This document shows positions 1 to 11,094 of a stretch of 64,000 nt of DNA, piece after piece. The translations under genes were made by a program, and so were the position numbers. A model generated the notes under the pieces. The model searched no databases. It was not told the origin of the DNA and saw only the letters and a list, made by a program, of their open reading frames with translations. The stretch comes from Saccharum officinarum. Taxonomy: Eukaryota > Streptophyta > Magnoliopsida > Poales > Poaceae. The stretch is taken from assembly GCA_020631735.1 (NCBI GenBank), contig CM036179.1, forward strand, positions 20,079,063-20,143,062, written 5' to 3'. Position 1 is the first letter of the stretch; every line of letters begins with the position of its first letter.

Positions 1-264
1 ACGTTGATCGAAATTTGGAGACAGTTCATAGATTTAGCATAAAGTGACACTAACAAACAAGAATAACATTTTTGGAATGGATCAAAACTATTATTCGATG
101 CACCTGCAGTTTAAACCTACATTTTCTGGAAAATTGCAAGAAAACGAAATAAAGTGAAGAAATATAGCAAATAACACAGAAATTGTGCCAAATTTGAACA
201 TGTTGTTCATGGTACAAATACAAATCTAAGAAAAAAGTTGGTGGCAAAAAACAAAAAAAAATTT

Positions 265-449
265 ATTTTGCCGAGTGCCAAGGTTTGACACTCGGCAAAG
301 TGAATATTTTGCTGAGTGCTAACCCTAGGCACGCGGCAAAGCCAGGACAAGATTTTTTTTAATTTTTTATTTCACCGAGTGCCAAACAGAAGGCACTCGA
401 CAAAATACTATCTTTGTCGAGTGCCCCGGATCTGGCACTCGGCAAAGAG
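265..449. repeat. Left subterminal palindromes of CACTA-1
   Basis: Three imperfect hairpin units (265-300, about 305-346 and about 372-449) combine TTTGCCGAGTGCC with its complement GGCACTCGGCAAAG around a short variable centre. In CACTA elements such subterminal repeats bind the element-encoded TNPA-type protein. That role is inferred here from position and pattern. Confidence 0.85.
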
Positions 450-473
450 GTTTGAAATATAAAAAAACCGGAC

Positions 474-530
474 ACACGCACACACACCACACACACACCA
501 CACACACACCACACACGCACACACACGCGC
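474..530. repeat. CA-rich microsatellite
   Basis: Nearly uninterrupted CACACA/CACCACA sequence inside the CACTA element, followed by a C-rich stretch to about 660. The long open frames here on both strands come from the biased composition. Confidence 0.9.
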
Positions 531-654
531 GCCAGCCCCGCCGGCTCCCCGCGCGCCAGCCTCGCCGGCTCCCTGGCCCGCGCGCCCCCACGCCCGTGTG
601 CCTCGGCCCTGCGCCCGTCGCGCCCGCACACCTCCGGTCCCGCGCCCACCGTGC

Positions 655-857
655 CCGCAGTAGGAAGGAGGAGGTAGGAGGAAGAGGAGGAAGGAAAGGA
701 GGAAGGAGAAGAAGGGGAGGAGAAAGAATAAGAAAGAGAAGGGAGGAGGAGGAGGAGAGGAAGGAGAAGGGAGGAGAAGGAGGCAGGGGAGAAGAGAGAA
801 GGGGAGGAGAGAAGGAGAAGTGGAGAAGAGGAGAAGAGGAGAAGAGAGGAGAAGAAT
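655..857. repeat. Purine-only GA tract of about 200 bp
   Basis: The plus strand is almost entirely A and G (GGAGGA/GAAGAG units) for about 200 bases. It directly precedes the transition to ordinary sequence at about 858. Mirror-like polypurine tracts can adopt triplex structure. No coding function is supported. Confidence 0.9.
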
Positions 858-958
858 GGTGCCGCCTCGGTTCGTCGACCCTCACGCCATAGCGGTCGTC
901 CCCGTTGTCGTCGCCGGCCCTCGGTCTTCGCATTCTCGTTGGCAAGGTATGCCCCAAT

Positions 959-1082
959 GTTAGTATTAGTTAGTAAGTAGTAGTGTTAGTAGTAGTAGTA
1001 GTTAATTAGTAGTGTTAGTATTAGTTAGTAAGTCGTAGTGACAGTAGTAGTTGTAGTTGTTGTTCATAGTTTTAGTGTTAGT
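959..1082. repeat. TAG/GTTAGTA-rich short repeat
   Basis: Degenerate tandem AGTAGTAGTTAGTA-type units run through this stretch within the CACTA element. They are probably intronic or untranslated. Confidence 0.75.
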
Positions 1083-1829
1083 AGTAGTTATTGTTGTATG
1101 TATGTGGTTGATGGCCTTCGTGCCTATGTTTGGTATACATGTGGTTGTTGGCCTTCGTGCCAATGTTTTATGCAGGTTTTGGGAACCTCTCCGTGCAGGG
1201 GAGGTGCTACCAAAATTTTTAATAGAGTCTAACCATTTGCCTTTTCTTTGTAGGACGAGGACCGTTGGGAGGCACTCGGCGACCCCCGATCATCTTCGTC
1301 AGTGTTGCGGTTCTGCGTGCACCGCGTCGCCTCACCACTACAGCAACTCACCACTGCCCCACTAGCCTGACCTCACCGACACCCTAGGTATAACCCATCT
1401 TCCATACTTGTATCTCGTGTAACCCCAGTTAGGCATCTCCCATCTGAAAGAGATACGGTCATTGGTATGCAGATCTTTGCATACCAAATTCCGTACCTGT
1501 TTCGGATTGTCCACGTTTTTTGGACAGCCCGCGGATGCGTAGATGGGTTGGTTTCTGTGGCCCACTCCTGTCCGAGATAGAGTTTTGGCACCACCTCCTC
1601 GTTGTTCTCCTGATACACAATCTCCCTGCCAGAACGTGTATCGGGAGAACAGCGGGGAGGTGCTGCCAAAATTTTGTCTTGGATAGGAGCAGACCATGGA
1701 AGCAAACCTCATCTACGCATCCTCGGGTGGGATTAGGACCTATCCTTCACCTATTAGATGTATAGTAGGAACGCCTTTTGGATTTACCTACAGTTTTTAT
1801 TACTCGCTTACATATGCATGTGCCAGAGG
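1083..1829 (+). other. Non-coding part of CACTA-1 upstream of the first ORF
   Basis: I find no convincing coding frame here. The sequence between the short repeats and the ATG at 1830 looks like 5' untranslated or intron sequence. An internal partial repeat is visible: a segment at about 1184-1215 (GGGAACCTCTCC...AGGTGCTACCAAAATTTT) is echoed at about 1646-1678 (GGGAGAACAGCGG...AGGTGCTGCCAAAATTTT). Confidence 0.5.
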
Positions 1830-2159
1830 ATGGATAACCGTGAGTGGATGTACACGGGCCACACAAGTATGACCCCAGAATGGATGACCAAGACTAATGC
1901 TTTCCTGGAGCATGCATTTGGCGAGGCTGCTAAAGGGTCAGCCTGGATGCCGTGTCCGTGCAGCAGATGTGGCAACAAGAAAAGAAAAATTAAGAGGCTC
2001 GTGGGGGAAGATCTTATCAAGTATGGATTCATGGAAAACTATACCCGCTGGATCCACCATGGTGAAGCCAATCGTATTAGAGAGGAGGTGGTGAGACAGC
2101 GTCTCAGGGATTATGATGGAAATGGCGGGGTAGCAGACTGGATGGATGACATTCAGTAG
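1830..2159 (+). pseudogene. Transpos_assoc-type N-terminal exon of a CACTA transposase
   Basis: The frame from the ATG at 1830 gives about 109 residues. It shows the signature of the transposase-associated domain found at the N-terminus of plant TNP2 proteins: a start close to MDxREWMY, then a CPCSRC motif near residue 54 followed by CGNKKRK, and the block YTRWIHHGE near residue 82. A normal TNP2 protein runs on for many hundreds of residues with a catalytic core. Here the frame stops at 2157 and no core follows, so this is a stub left by internal deletion or a first exon cut from its partner. An upstream start at 1758 would only add a hydrophobic stretch unlike the family, so the ATG at 1830 is preferred. 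Family assignment is strong; function of this copy is unlikely. Confidence 0.75.
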
Positions 2160-2527
2160 GCACAGTTCGGTGAAGGGAGGAGAAGCCAGAGGAAAGCGCA
2201 AAGGCGTTCTATGATATGCTATCTTCAGCGTAGAAGCCCTTGCACGAAAAGACAACGGTATCGCAGCTGGATGCAATTGGACGCATCATGGGGGTTGAAG
2301 TCGCAGTTTAGCATGAGTCGGGACAACTTCGATGGTATGTTGGCAGTTTTTGGAGGGAGAGGCACACCCTCCATCAGGAGTGCCGCCTGCAGATGGGTGG
2401 GCCAGTGCACCACCAAGGCAACTGACCCCTCAGTTCGTACGCCCAGGCCTGGGTACACGCTACACATTTATTTATTTATTTATTTATTTGTTCTAACGCT
2501 CAATTCTCATTACTTCTAATCGTCTTT
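2160..2527 (+). other. Degenerate exon and intron sequence of CACTA-1
   Basis: A short region near 2290-2450 probably encodes the beginning of the second CACTA gene, but its frame is not clear. A TTTA microsatellite lies at about 2467-2490. A likely splice acceptor (CTCGCAG) ends at about 2541, just before the next coding block. Confidence 0.45.
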
Positions 2528-2541
2528 GTGTTTTCCTCGCA

Positions 2542-2902
2542 GTCCCAGTCACATGATGGCCAGGAATGCAATGAGTTCATGGCATACGCCATGGCACATA
2601 AGGGCAAGGTGACAGCCCTGGACACCGTCTACAACCGAGAGGACGGGCCCGAGGCGTATAACAACACGAGCGTCCACAGCAAGCTCACCGACTACGCCTC
2701 GGCGGCCCGCGAGCGGCATAGGGAGGACTTCGACCCCGCCACCTAGCCCCTTGATACTGACCTCGTGATGAGGCTCGGAGGAGGGAAGCAGCACGACCAG
2801 TACTGGATGGCCTCCAACATGGTCGACTCGACCTCTGTGCCCAACCTCGCCCAGATCCGAGCACAGAGCACGAGCTCCTCCATCCCCATTCGACCTCGGT
2901 AG
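2542..2902 (+). pseudogene. Transposase_24 (TNP1-like) gene fragment of CACTA-1
   Basis: This block begins right after a CGCAG acceptor and encodes a peptide with the order seen in plant Ptta/En/Spm Transposase_24 proteins: a segment with EFMAYAMAHKGK, then a polar stretch, then VMRLGGGKQHDQYWMASNM and a VPNLAQIR block. The frame is interrupted by one TAG at 2744-2746 (probably from CAG) and continues in the same frame to a TAG at 2900. The end could instead be a splice donor (GTAGGC), because the coiled-coil part of the protein resumes after a TTGCAG acceptor at about 3022. The known relatives bind the subterminal repeats of the element. The stop makes this copy a pseudogene. Confidence 0.65.
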
Positions 2903-3022
2903 GCGAGCACACTGTAGCAGATGGTGGTACTCCAGGTTAGTTCTATTTCATTCACCGTTCATTACTTTTACACATGTACCTTGCCTTTGCATTGTTTAAA
3001 CGTTGGTGATTGAATATTGCAG

Positions 3023-3300
3023 GCCACTGTGGAGAGGATCGAGGCCGAGATGGAGGCCAAGAGGGTCGAGAGGGAGAGGGAGAGGGCCCAGAGGGAGGCC
3101 GAGAGGGCCGAGTGGCGGCCGAGGTGCAGAGGATACATGACATGTTCTCATTCATGTCGAGCCTCGGCACCACTCTCCTGGGTGTGGTGGTGCCCCAGTC
3201 GCTGCTCGCTCTAGTTGTGCCTTCTACTCCTCTGGCTCTAGGCACTCCGGTGAGTATATATATATGGTTGATCAAGTCCTTTAGCTTGTGTAGATACTAA
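3023..3300 (+). pseudogene. Coiled-coil C-terminal part of the TNP1-like gene, frameshifted
   Basis: After a TTGCAG acceptor the frame encodes a charged coiled coil of repeated E/R residues (AEMEAKRVEREREREAQRE-like). Near 3115-3125 the reading frame must shift by one to continue into a block with the sense FMSSLGTTLLGVVVPQSLL, which matches the usual C-terminal layout of these proteins. A single small indel therefore separates the two halves. Confidence 0.55.
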
Positions 3301-3720
3301 TGAATTCAATTCTCCTTTGTGCAGCAACAGTCATCGGGTTCGAACCCGACTCCTTCGCCTCACCACACATACCCGGCTGGATACGTCCTCCACCGCACGG
3401 AGGTGCCCCTTCAAGCTCCTATTGGGATCAGTGGCAGTAGGTGGTGCCCCTTCATGTTTCATTGACTTTTCTTGATCTGGGACTTGTGTTGGATGAAGAC
3501 TGTCATGGATTTGCACATTGGATGTGCGTGTGATGGATTATGCAGGAGGATGTGCTTGTGATGGATGTTGGATGTGCTTGTGATGTATTATGGATGTATG
3601 TGATGGATTATGTATGCGTTTTGTATGATGCTAAATGCCTGTGTGCTGTCTCATGTATTATATATGAGTTTTGCGTGTTTTCGTCGAAGGAAAGCAACAA
3701 ACAAGAAAAGCAAATTTCCC
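3301..3720 (+). other. 3' untranslated part of CACTA-1
   Basis: No coding signal is visible. At about 3500-3640 there are several short direct repeats of GTGATGGATTATG/GGATGTGCTTGTGATG type. Confidence 0.5.
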
Positions 3721-4230
3721 AGCTTTGCCGAGTGCCAACACTGGGCAAAGAAGGCTTTGCCGAGTGCTAGGGGTGTGGCACTCGACAAATCTGGAAAATA
3801 TGCTGCAAAAATAGCCACTTGCCCAGTTTTGCCGAGTGCCACAACCTGACACTTGGCAAAGAGGTCAATTTTGCCGAGTGCCAGGTGGTACCACTCGGCA
3901 AAGACTATTTTTAAAAAGATTTTTTTTAAAATGGTTTCTTTGCCGAGTGTTGAGCCCTGGCTCTCGGCAAAAATTCAAATTTTGCCGAGTGCCAGTCCCT
4001 AGGCACTCGGCAAAGCCAGCGTCAAATGTTGACGACAGTTATTTTTTTTGCCGAGTGCAGGCTTGGCACTCGGCAAAGACTTTGCCGAGTGTCGATTTTT
4101 GGCACTCGACAAAGAAATTTTTGCCGATAAAATCTTTGCCGAGAGACCTTTGCCGAGTGCGGCGCTCGGCAAAGCCTTTGCCGAGTGCTTGGCTGGCTTT
4201 GCCGAGTGCCCCCAGCACTCGGCAAAGAGG
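3721..4230. repeat. Right subterminal palindrome array of CACTA-1
   Basis: About ten copies of the TTTGCCGAGTGCC / GGCACTCGGCAAAG hairpin are packed into 500 bp up to the right terminal repeat. Several carry changes such as CACTCGACAAA or CACTTGGCAAAG. The array is denser than the one at the left. Confidence 0.9.
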
Positions 4231-4389
4231 GCATCTGCAGTAGTGTCGGCTTAGCGCTCAGCCCCCGATCAGCGATTGGAAATAAAGAGGGGAAAGCTTT
4301 GTTCACGGATTGGGAAAGACCACTGGTACGTCATGTACCAAATAGTGTCAATGAGCTGGCACCACTCGTATACTAGGTTTTTATCCACC

Positions 4390-4582
4390 TTTAGGATGGC
4401 GTGGTATATCATCACGAGTTTATTTATTCATGAATTTTGTTGGAATCACAACATTTCTCATGCTTATATTAATTATTAGCATGTAATGGATGAGGTGATG
4501 GAGAATCGACTCATTCAATTCAAATATAAACCAAACATAAAAGTGAGGAGTGAGAAGATGACAGACCACTCCATCCCCAAAC
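4390..4582. mobile_element. Tourist-like MITE (degenerate)
   Basis: The left end (TTTAGGATGGCGTGGTATAT at 4390, continuing to CATCA) is an imperfect inverted copy of the right end (4556-4582, GATGACAGACCACTCCATCC then CCAAA). The segment is about 190 bp, AT-rich and non-coding, which fits a miniature inverted-repeat element of the PIF/Harbinger (Tourist) kind. No clean 3-bp target duplication could be fixed. Confidence 0.5.
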
Positions 4583-6188
4583 AAAGCACACTCTAATATC
4601 GTTGCTAATCCAGTGATTCGTGATCTTATTCCTTACGTACAGAATGACCATAATACAAAAATATTGACGTTCCTTGGGTGTGAACAGTATTTGGCCATCC
4701 TTTAGTAGCAATGGGCTTGGATTTTATTTTTCACAAAATGTTGAAAGTTAACACTCATTCTTTTTTGAATACATTCCTAAGCATGTGTTTCATTAGTTTT
4801 GATAATAGTCTCAAAGCGCAGAGGAAATATGACACCACATGATGTGTGGCAAACAACCTAGCACAACAACAAAAAAAAGAGCAAAGAAACAACACCAATA
4901 TGCCTAAGGTCGGTCAATCACTAACAGAAACAAGCATGAAGATACATGAAAGAGGTAGACTGTCCCACTAGTCTAGGGCAGAAGTGCATGATTGGAAATG
5001 ACTGCTTAGCTCCACATCTAACCAAAATGACCAAAGTAACCGAAGCCCTACATCAAAGAATAATAGCAAAACCCACCATTGTTGCAACCTAGCCGCTAAG
5101 ACTGTAATAACAACCAACTCTTCAAGAGACCAACTACTATAAGACACAAGACGATATACAAGGTTCCTCCCTCTCTTTCACCCATCACAACACACACCCA
5201 TCTCCAACCTCAAGAAGGATACAACGCCAACAACAACACCATTGTCTGTCCAAGGAGAACATAAACACCAAAGATGCTACACATTCATTACAAAATAGAC
5301 CAAGTTTTCAACAGGATAATTTTAAAGATAGGGGTGCAGACACTATGACACTGCCTTCATAAAGGTGAGTATGCCCATGAGCTTAACCATTGTTGGCACC
5401 AACATAAGCTAAGTATAGAGCTTCGCTTGTGATGCCTCTAAACCCCTACTACACCAACCAACCATTGGTTACCAAGCATGACAACATCAAATACCAAACA
5501 ACCAATCAACAAAGTGACATCACCTAGAAGCCAAGGTGTCCACTCTGAAGACAACGCAATGCACATGCAAAGCATAGTCGAACTAGATGGGCAAAAGGTG
5601 TACAAGATGTCCTTCACCAGTATTGGGACAAGAATGACACACCACTTGCTACTCTTCATATTGTCTCTAGGGGAGAAACATATAAGATCTCACCACTCTC
5701 CAGAAACACAATAAGGAGGACAATCTTAGTCACCATAGGTGCAAGGTAGCACTAGTAGTATGAATAAAGCCATTAAGGCATATGCTAATATTGATTATTT
5801 TGAAGCATGACATAACACCATGGCACTGTAGTAATGACCATCTGTTCCATTAATGCACTCTCATGTCCATGCAACCCTGCTTGCTATTTGGCCATCAAGG
5901 ATTACCAGGAGAGGTTGCAGATGGGGACACCCATCAACCTTGTCCTTAGAAAAGACCAAGGAGGTGGTTAGATGTCTGCCACCAGTGGAAGTGGTGGCGC
6001 CGAAGAGCCATCAGTCATAGCACATCCTAGATATGAGCATTAGAGGAAAGCAACCACCACCGATGGCGGAGATGAGGTAGAGCATGATGAGAACCCCCAG
6101 ACACACTAGAGAACATAGATCTAGGCCAGGGGGATGGATCTGGCCTTCGAAGTTCAGGGTGGGACCGATTACGGTGATAGTGACTGTG
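4583..6188. other. Intergenic sequence without a recognised gene
   Basis: The longest open frames are short and have no recognisable motif. The part from about 4900 to 6180 is A/C-rich on the plus strand, with many CAAC and ACCA runs, and could be the reverse strand of a heavily decayed transposon or pseudogene. I cannot name it. Confidence 0.5.
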
Positions 6189-7426
6189 TGTTGGCGGTGC
6201 TTAACTCATATTTCTACCACCAACATTTAAACAAAATAAAACAAATACGAATACCAAAACTTAGAATTGGGGTTTACAACTCATATTTTCCATAAGTTTT
6301 GGTATATACGTGTTTTGCAGGACAACATGTGAAAATACACCAAAATGCGCAACCGAGAGGGCGCATTCAAGCAAAGCCCATCCAAACTTCAGACTTGGGC
6401 CAAAACACCAGCATGGGAGCCATCCAGGCCCAGCCAGAAACCCACCAGAGCAAAGCGGTGGCGAGTGGGCTGGCCCATGGTGCGGGCGCACCACCCACAG
6501 CTCTGCTCAGTCCCACCTTGCTCAGGCGGTGAATTCAATGCTGGGGGAGGCGGTTGCATGTGGTGCTTTCCTAAAATACATGAGCAAACCTTCATACTCA
6601 AGCTATAAAAGGAGGCCCCCTCTACACATTTGAGATATCATACATATTTTGGAGAAGAAGAAGAAGGGCTACACACATTCCATTAGCTTCTAGCTAGACT
6701 AGTTAGGGAGTGAGAGAGGAAAGAGTTAGAGGAATAGCAGAGTAGCGGTGCCCTCTACTTCTTGTACTCGACAAGCCTAATACATCAGGTGGACAGAGTG
6801 CCAGACTTGTCGGCCTCTCTACACTTGTACCTCTACATTCATCTTACTACTTGGAGTAAGAAGTTCGTATTCATCTTTTGGTTTTGATCCCTTAAGTAAA
6901 GTTATCTTTGTTACTACTTACTTGTGGGTTCATCGTTCGTCCTCGCAGTGGATACTCTAGTAGAGGACTCCTGATAAAGACAGAAGTTCCTGGCCAACGC
7001 TAGAGGAGTAACAATTAGCGTAGACGTGGTGTCTAAGCTACACATTACCTTCATTTTCCTTGTATCCCCTAGTTGAGGGGTAGACGGTAGGTGGTGACAG
7101 CCCTGTCCGTCCTTTGTAATCCCCCACGTTCGGGTACGGTGTAGAGCTAGAGGCCAGCATCACTTGGTAGACCAAAGTGCGATCCGGTGCTTGAAGTGAG
7201 TTTGTAGTAGCAGGGTTATCTTCGCTTAAGGTTTCTACCCTTAGAAGAACCTCACTACCCAAGTTACCCTTCATCTTGTTCTTCTGGGTAAACTAGCCAA
7301 AAGACTACTTACACCTCCGTTCCTCGTGGAAATACGATACCCTTAATACCACTGGGTGAAGTGCTACAATGGTACTTCCGTGCGCTTGCGGACTTTTCTG
7401 CTTATGCTAAGAAGCACCAACTAGCA
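6189..7426 (+). repeat. 5' LTR of the Athila element
   Basis: It begins TGTTGGCGGT and ends ...CACCAACTAGCA just before the primer site. Its sequence recurs, in the same orientation, in the 3' LTR at 43854-43979 and 45967-46897, and in reverse orientation in the solo LTR at 7814-8094 plus 16399-17459. A TATA box (TATAAAA at 6604-6610) is followed by AGGAGGCCCC, giving a probable transcription start near 6635. The open frames inside are not real genes. Confidence 0.85.
6604..6610 (+). promoter_or_regulatory. LTR TATA box
   Basis: CTATAAAAGG in the middle of the 5' LTR. The equivalent site in the 3' LTR (about 46285) has decayed to CGATAAAAGG. Confidence 0.7.
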
Positions 7427-7428
7427 TT

Positions 7429-7448
7429 TCTAACGCCATTGACAGGGA
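7429..7448 (+). promoter_or_regulatory. Primer binding site, tRNA-Asp type, decayed
   Basis: Directly after the 5' LTR the sequence TTCTAACGCCATTGACAGGG lines up with the usual grass Athila primer site TTGGCGCCGTTGCCGGGG. Most differences are G-to-A changes, the pattern expected from deamination of methylated cytosine on the other strand. Confidence 0.65.
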
Positions 7449-7607
7449 AAAGTTGCCATTTTAGTCTCCAAACCTAGTTTGCCCATGTATCCTTTGTTTT
7501 TACCTTTCTTTTTTTACCCTTTTTAATGGGGCAACCTACCATTCAAAACCTTTCTGCTCCCTAGGGTGAGTTCATTGAACCACCACTATCCTCGAAGCCA
7601 ATCACAG

Positions 7608-7813
7608 TTTCTAGTTACGAGCTCTGCCCTGGCTTTATAGCCATGGTTCGGGAACAAGCCTTCTTGGGGTTAGATTATGAAAACCCATACCACCACCTAA
7701 GGGAGTTTGAGCAGCTCTATGCTTGCCTGACCATTTTAGGCATGTCATAAGAAACACTTCGATGGAAGTTGTTTCCTTTCTCACATGATGAGAGGGCAAA
7801 ACAATGGTACGCC
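7608..7813 (+). pseudogene. gag: Athila gag, N-terminal part
   Basis: In one frame this stretch encodes capsid-type sequence typical of Athila Gag: FLGLDYENPYHHLREFEQLY, then an LG block, then LFPFSHDERAKQWYA. Gag forms the virus-like particle in the cytoplasm. The frame contains one TAA at about 7748 (probably from CAA). It is cut after KQWYA by the solo LTR at 7814. Gag resumes at 17465 without loss when one copy of the five-base target duplication is removed. The start of gag upstream (7450-7607) is too decayed to choose an ATG. Confidence 0.75.
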
Positions 7814-8579
7814 TGTTGATATTTCTTAACGAATGCAGAAGAATCCGCAAGCGTAAGGAATTACCATTGTAGCCTTCACCCAGAAGTATTTAGGGTATCA
7901 TATTTTCCACAGAGAATGAAGATACTTCTTCTAGCTAATTCACCCAAGGACAACCCAAGGGTAGAGTTGGTAGAAGGTAGAGAAGGATTTCTATGGCTTT
8001 TGGGTCTAAGGATAGCTAAACTCCACATATACTTGCTTACTTTGGGCACTAGAGATCACCTGGTCTGCCAAACGATGCCAGCCTATAGCTCTATTGTAAC
8101 ACCCCTGAGTGTTAAGCATGCATTAACATTCCAAAGCATGAGCATCAGCATCTCATACATGTTTATCATCACATGCAATATAAATTCACTTGATTTGAAA
8201 TGTGTAAAACATTGGTTTGAACCAAAATGGTTGCATTTGCTTGCTAGAGTTGTAGAACTTGTTTAGCTATAATTTTAGATAGTCTAGAATTTATTAACAT
8301 GATTTTTGGAGCAACTTTTGTATTCAAAATCTCCTCAAATTTTGCTTTTTAAAATATTCTAGAAAAGTGAGTTTTTATTTAAAATTTTGGCTTTAAATCA
8401 TTTATTCAAAATCTATTTAGAATTTTGAAAAGTGCCCTAAATGAAAGTTGTAGAGAATTAAATTTTGAACAACTTTTATTTTGGGGACAACTTGTGAAAA
8501 TGTCTTTTTCATCTTCAAAAATTCAAATTTGAATCAATTTAGAAAATCTGGAATTTAAATTATAAAAGAAAAAGGGTTT

Positions 8580-9420
8580 TCAGGGCTTACCGGGCCGCCG
8601 CCCCGTTTTCGGCCCGCTCGGCAAGCCGGCCTGGCCCGCCTCCCGCGCCCACGCCTACCTCCTCTCGCCCGCGCGCGCACGTGCCGTGGCGACCACGGCA
8701 GAAGTCGGCCGCTGTGTGGCCGTACGCCGCCGACGCCGCGCGCCACGCGCCCTCTGGTGGACCCCGCGTCCCTCCGCGCCCGCTTACTCCCTCCGCGCGC
8801 TCGCCCGCCTCAGCTGCTGCCCTCATTCATTTCTCCTCTCACCAGCAGCAGCCGCGAAGCCGTGGCGGACGCTCGTGCCACCGCTCACCGTCGTAGCTCC
8901 GCCACCACCGCACGCTCCAGCGAACGCTTCTCCGGTCGATTCTTCCCGACCTCGGCCCCGTCTCGCTTCCCTTCATCTCGTGCTCGCGCCATTTCCACCG
9001 CTCGAGCTCAGGTGAGGGCCAATTTGGGCATTCCTCCTCCGCTGTCCGCCATGGCCGCCGTTGGCCGGCGCTCGTGGCCGGAGCTCCTCCATCGCCTTTC
9101 TCCCTCTATTTTCCCTATTCACATCCGCCTCCACCTCGCGGATCTCGCGCGCGCCCCATCGGCCACCACCGTGGCCTGCACCAGCCGGCCACCGTGCGCC
9201 AGCGCCGCCGCCCCGCCATGTGCACCGGCGAGCTCAATGCCGAGCTCATCTGGCCACATGCTGGGCACCATCAGTTTTGCCTTGTCACGGGGAGTGTGTT
9301 GGTGGTGGTCCTGTCGCCGGCCACCTCGCCGACGACGAGATCTCGCCGGTCAAACCTCTCCCATTTTTCTCTGTGGCTGCCATGTGGGGTCGGTTGACCC
9401 GCAGGTCCCAGTTGTCTGTC
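8580..9420. other. GC-rich island inside LTR C1
   Basis: This is a C- and CpG-rich block flanked by AT-rich sequence. Similar blocks sit at the same place in C2 (about 21360-22190) and C3 (about 47410-48180). The predicted peptides of the three copies do not resemble each other, so I treat the block as an untranslated or promoter-proximal part of the LTR and not as a gene. Confidence 0.6.
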
Positions 9421-11094
9421 TCTCTGTGTATTTCGGGAGTGATCCCGTGGGGTGTGCTTAGCACTTTCAGCGACAAATTTTTGAAAAGGATTTTTTAGAA
9501 ATTGTGAAAAAGCTTCTAAAATTATTATCTCGAGTTTTATAGCTCCAAAAATTGTGAAACAAATTTTGTAGTGTTTCTCATGAGTAGATCTACAGTTTAA
9601 AAATGTTGCATGTTAGTTTTGTGATAATTTTCTATGTAGATTTATTTAATCTTTATAATTGCTGATATCTTAGAAAATGTGTAGGAAATTAAAGGAAGGT
9701 CAGAAAAATATGGTTCCTGTTTCATTAATCTTCTTTGGTGATGTACTTTCTAGGAAAAATTTTTATGAGGCATGTTTTGTGAAAAATTATTGCAGTGTAG
9801 TTCAAATGCCTTTAATTGATGATTTTTGTTATTTTTGGTAGAGAGCAAAAATTGTATAACTCATGCATGTGGTAATTTTTGTGATGTACTTGTTTACTGT
9901 GGATAACATAGGAAAAATATGAAATCTGTTGTTTGACACTTTTTCTAGTACAAAGTATTTTCATGCTCATTATTGTGCTATAGCTTGTTTATTTTGTACA
10001 GATAGTTTTACTTATTCAAATTCCATGAAATTTTTATAGTATACTATTTGGAGTAGGAGTGTGCTACTGTAATTTTTGTAGATTTTTACCTGTAATAGAA
10101 ATAGATGTTGATGTGTAACCCTAGTTTAAATAGGAAATAAAAGTTTATTCTTTATGAGTAATTAAAAGAAATAAGAAGTGTTTGGTGTATCTTTGAAGCA
10201 CCAAACTACCTTGCTGGTGTTACTTGGTAGGTTAAGATATTAGGGTTTGGCAAAGTGTAGCAACAATTGTGTGAGAATTTTATGCCAACTAGTATAAGAG
10301 TAGATGACATGTTTTGTGGCACATATTCTTGGATGATGTAGACTACCTTGTAGAAGATGTTGTCTGTAATCTATCCTATCCATTCAATGTGCTCATCTGC
10401 ATATCATGTCATCATAGCATTCCACCGTATCCAATGCACCGTCTACATGGTTGCTTATGCAATTGCATAATACAGGATCGCAGGAGGAGTCACAGGCCAC
10501 GTTTTCCTAGACGGTAAACGGTAAACGGGCGGTGACCCTCCGTTTAATGTTTAGACTGAACGGATTAAACGGTTTTGTTACTGTAGCAAGGTTTCAACAG
10601 TTTTGTATATATAATTATATATAGATGTCAATTTTACATGTAAGAGACCTTGCATAATTCCATAAGTCACAGAACATGTACAAAACATGAGAAGGGAAAA
10701 GAACATGAGTCACAGAACTGCACATACCTTGCATAATTTGAGTTTCTGAACTTGCATAACTCCATGTCCACTCCTTTGACTCGATATAATCTATGCACAT
10801 ATAGGAGAAAATAAGTACTGTGACATGCAAACTAAAGCCACATGCAATATGCCAATATTTGACTCTTTGCAAACTAAAGCCACATGCAGTAATATGAAAG
10901 TTCACAAATCAGTTCAGAATTAGGCAATTAGCAGAAGTGGCAAGCATTAGGCAAATCACAAATGGTTCACAAACAACCAACGCACAACATAGTTCTCAGT
11001 TCTCACAAGGCACAAATAGGACAACATTACACAAATAGTTCACACTCATAATAAAAAAACAAGGCTCTGATCATATCATATGACTTGGAGCAGC

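Larger units (their letters stand above)
1..4245 (+). mobile_element. CACTA (En/Spm-type) DNA transposon, right part
   Basis: The right end at 4231-4245 reads GCATCTGCAGTAGTG, whose reverse complement begins CACTACTGCAGATGC, a CACTA-type terminal inverted repeat. Both flanks of the coding centre carry palindromic subterminal units of the form TTTGCCGAGTGCC...GGCACTCGGCAAAG, as known from grass CACTA families. The matching CACTA start is not in the window, so the left end lies upstream. The coding centre (1830-3300) carries a Transpos_assoc-like exon and a Transposase_24/TNP1-like gene. No core TNP2 transposase was seen, so the copy looks internally deleted and non-autonomous. The 3-bp target duplication cannot be checked because only one end is present. 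Confidence 0.87.

Noticed and set aside
367..957. Long open frames on both strands in the CA and GA tracts (up to 196 codons)
   Set aside because: They exist only because repeats in CA and purine tracts lack stop codons. Peptides are low complexity, and the strands mirror each other.
8555..9498. Several overlapping proline/arginine/alanine-rich ORFs, the longest of 234 codons
   Set aside because: They lie in the GC-rich island of LTR C1, and the peptides are not shared with the same island in C2 or C3.
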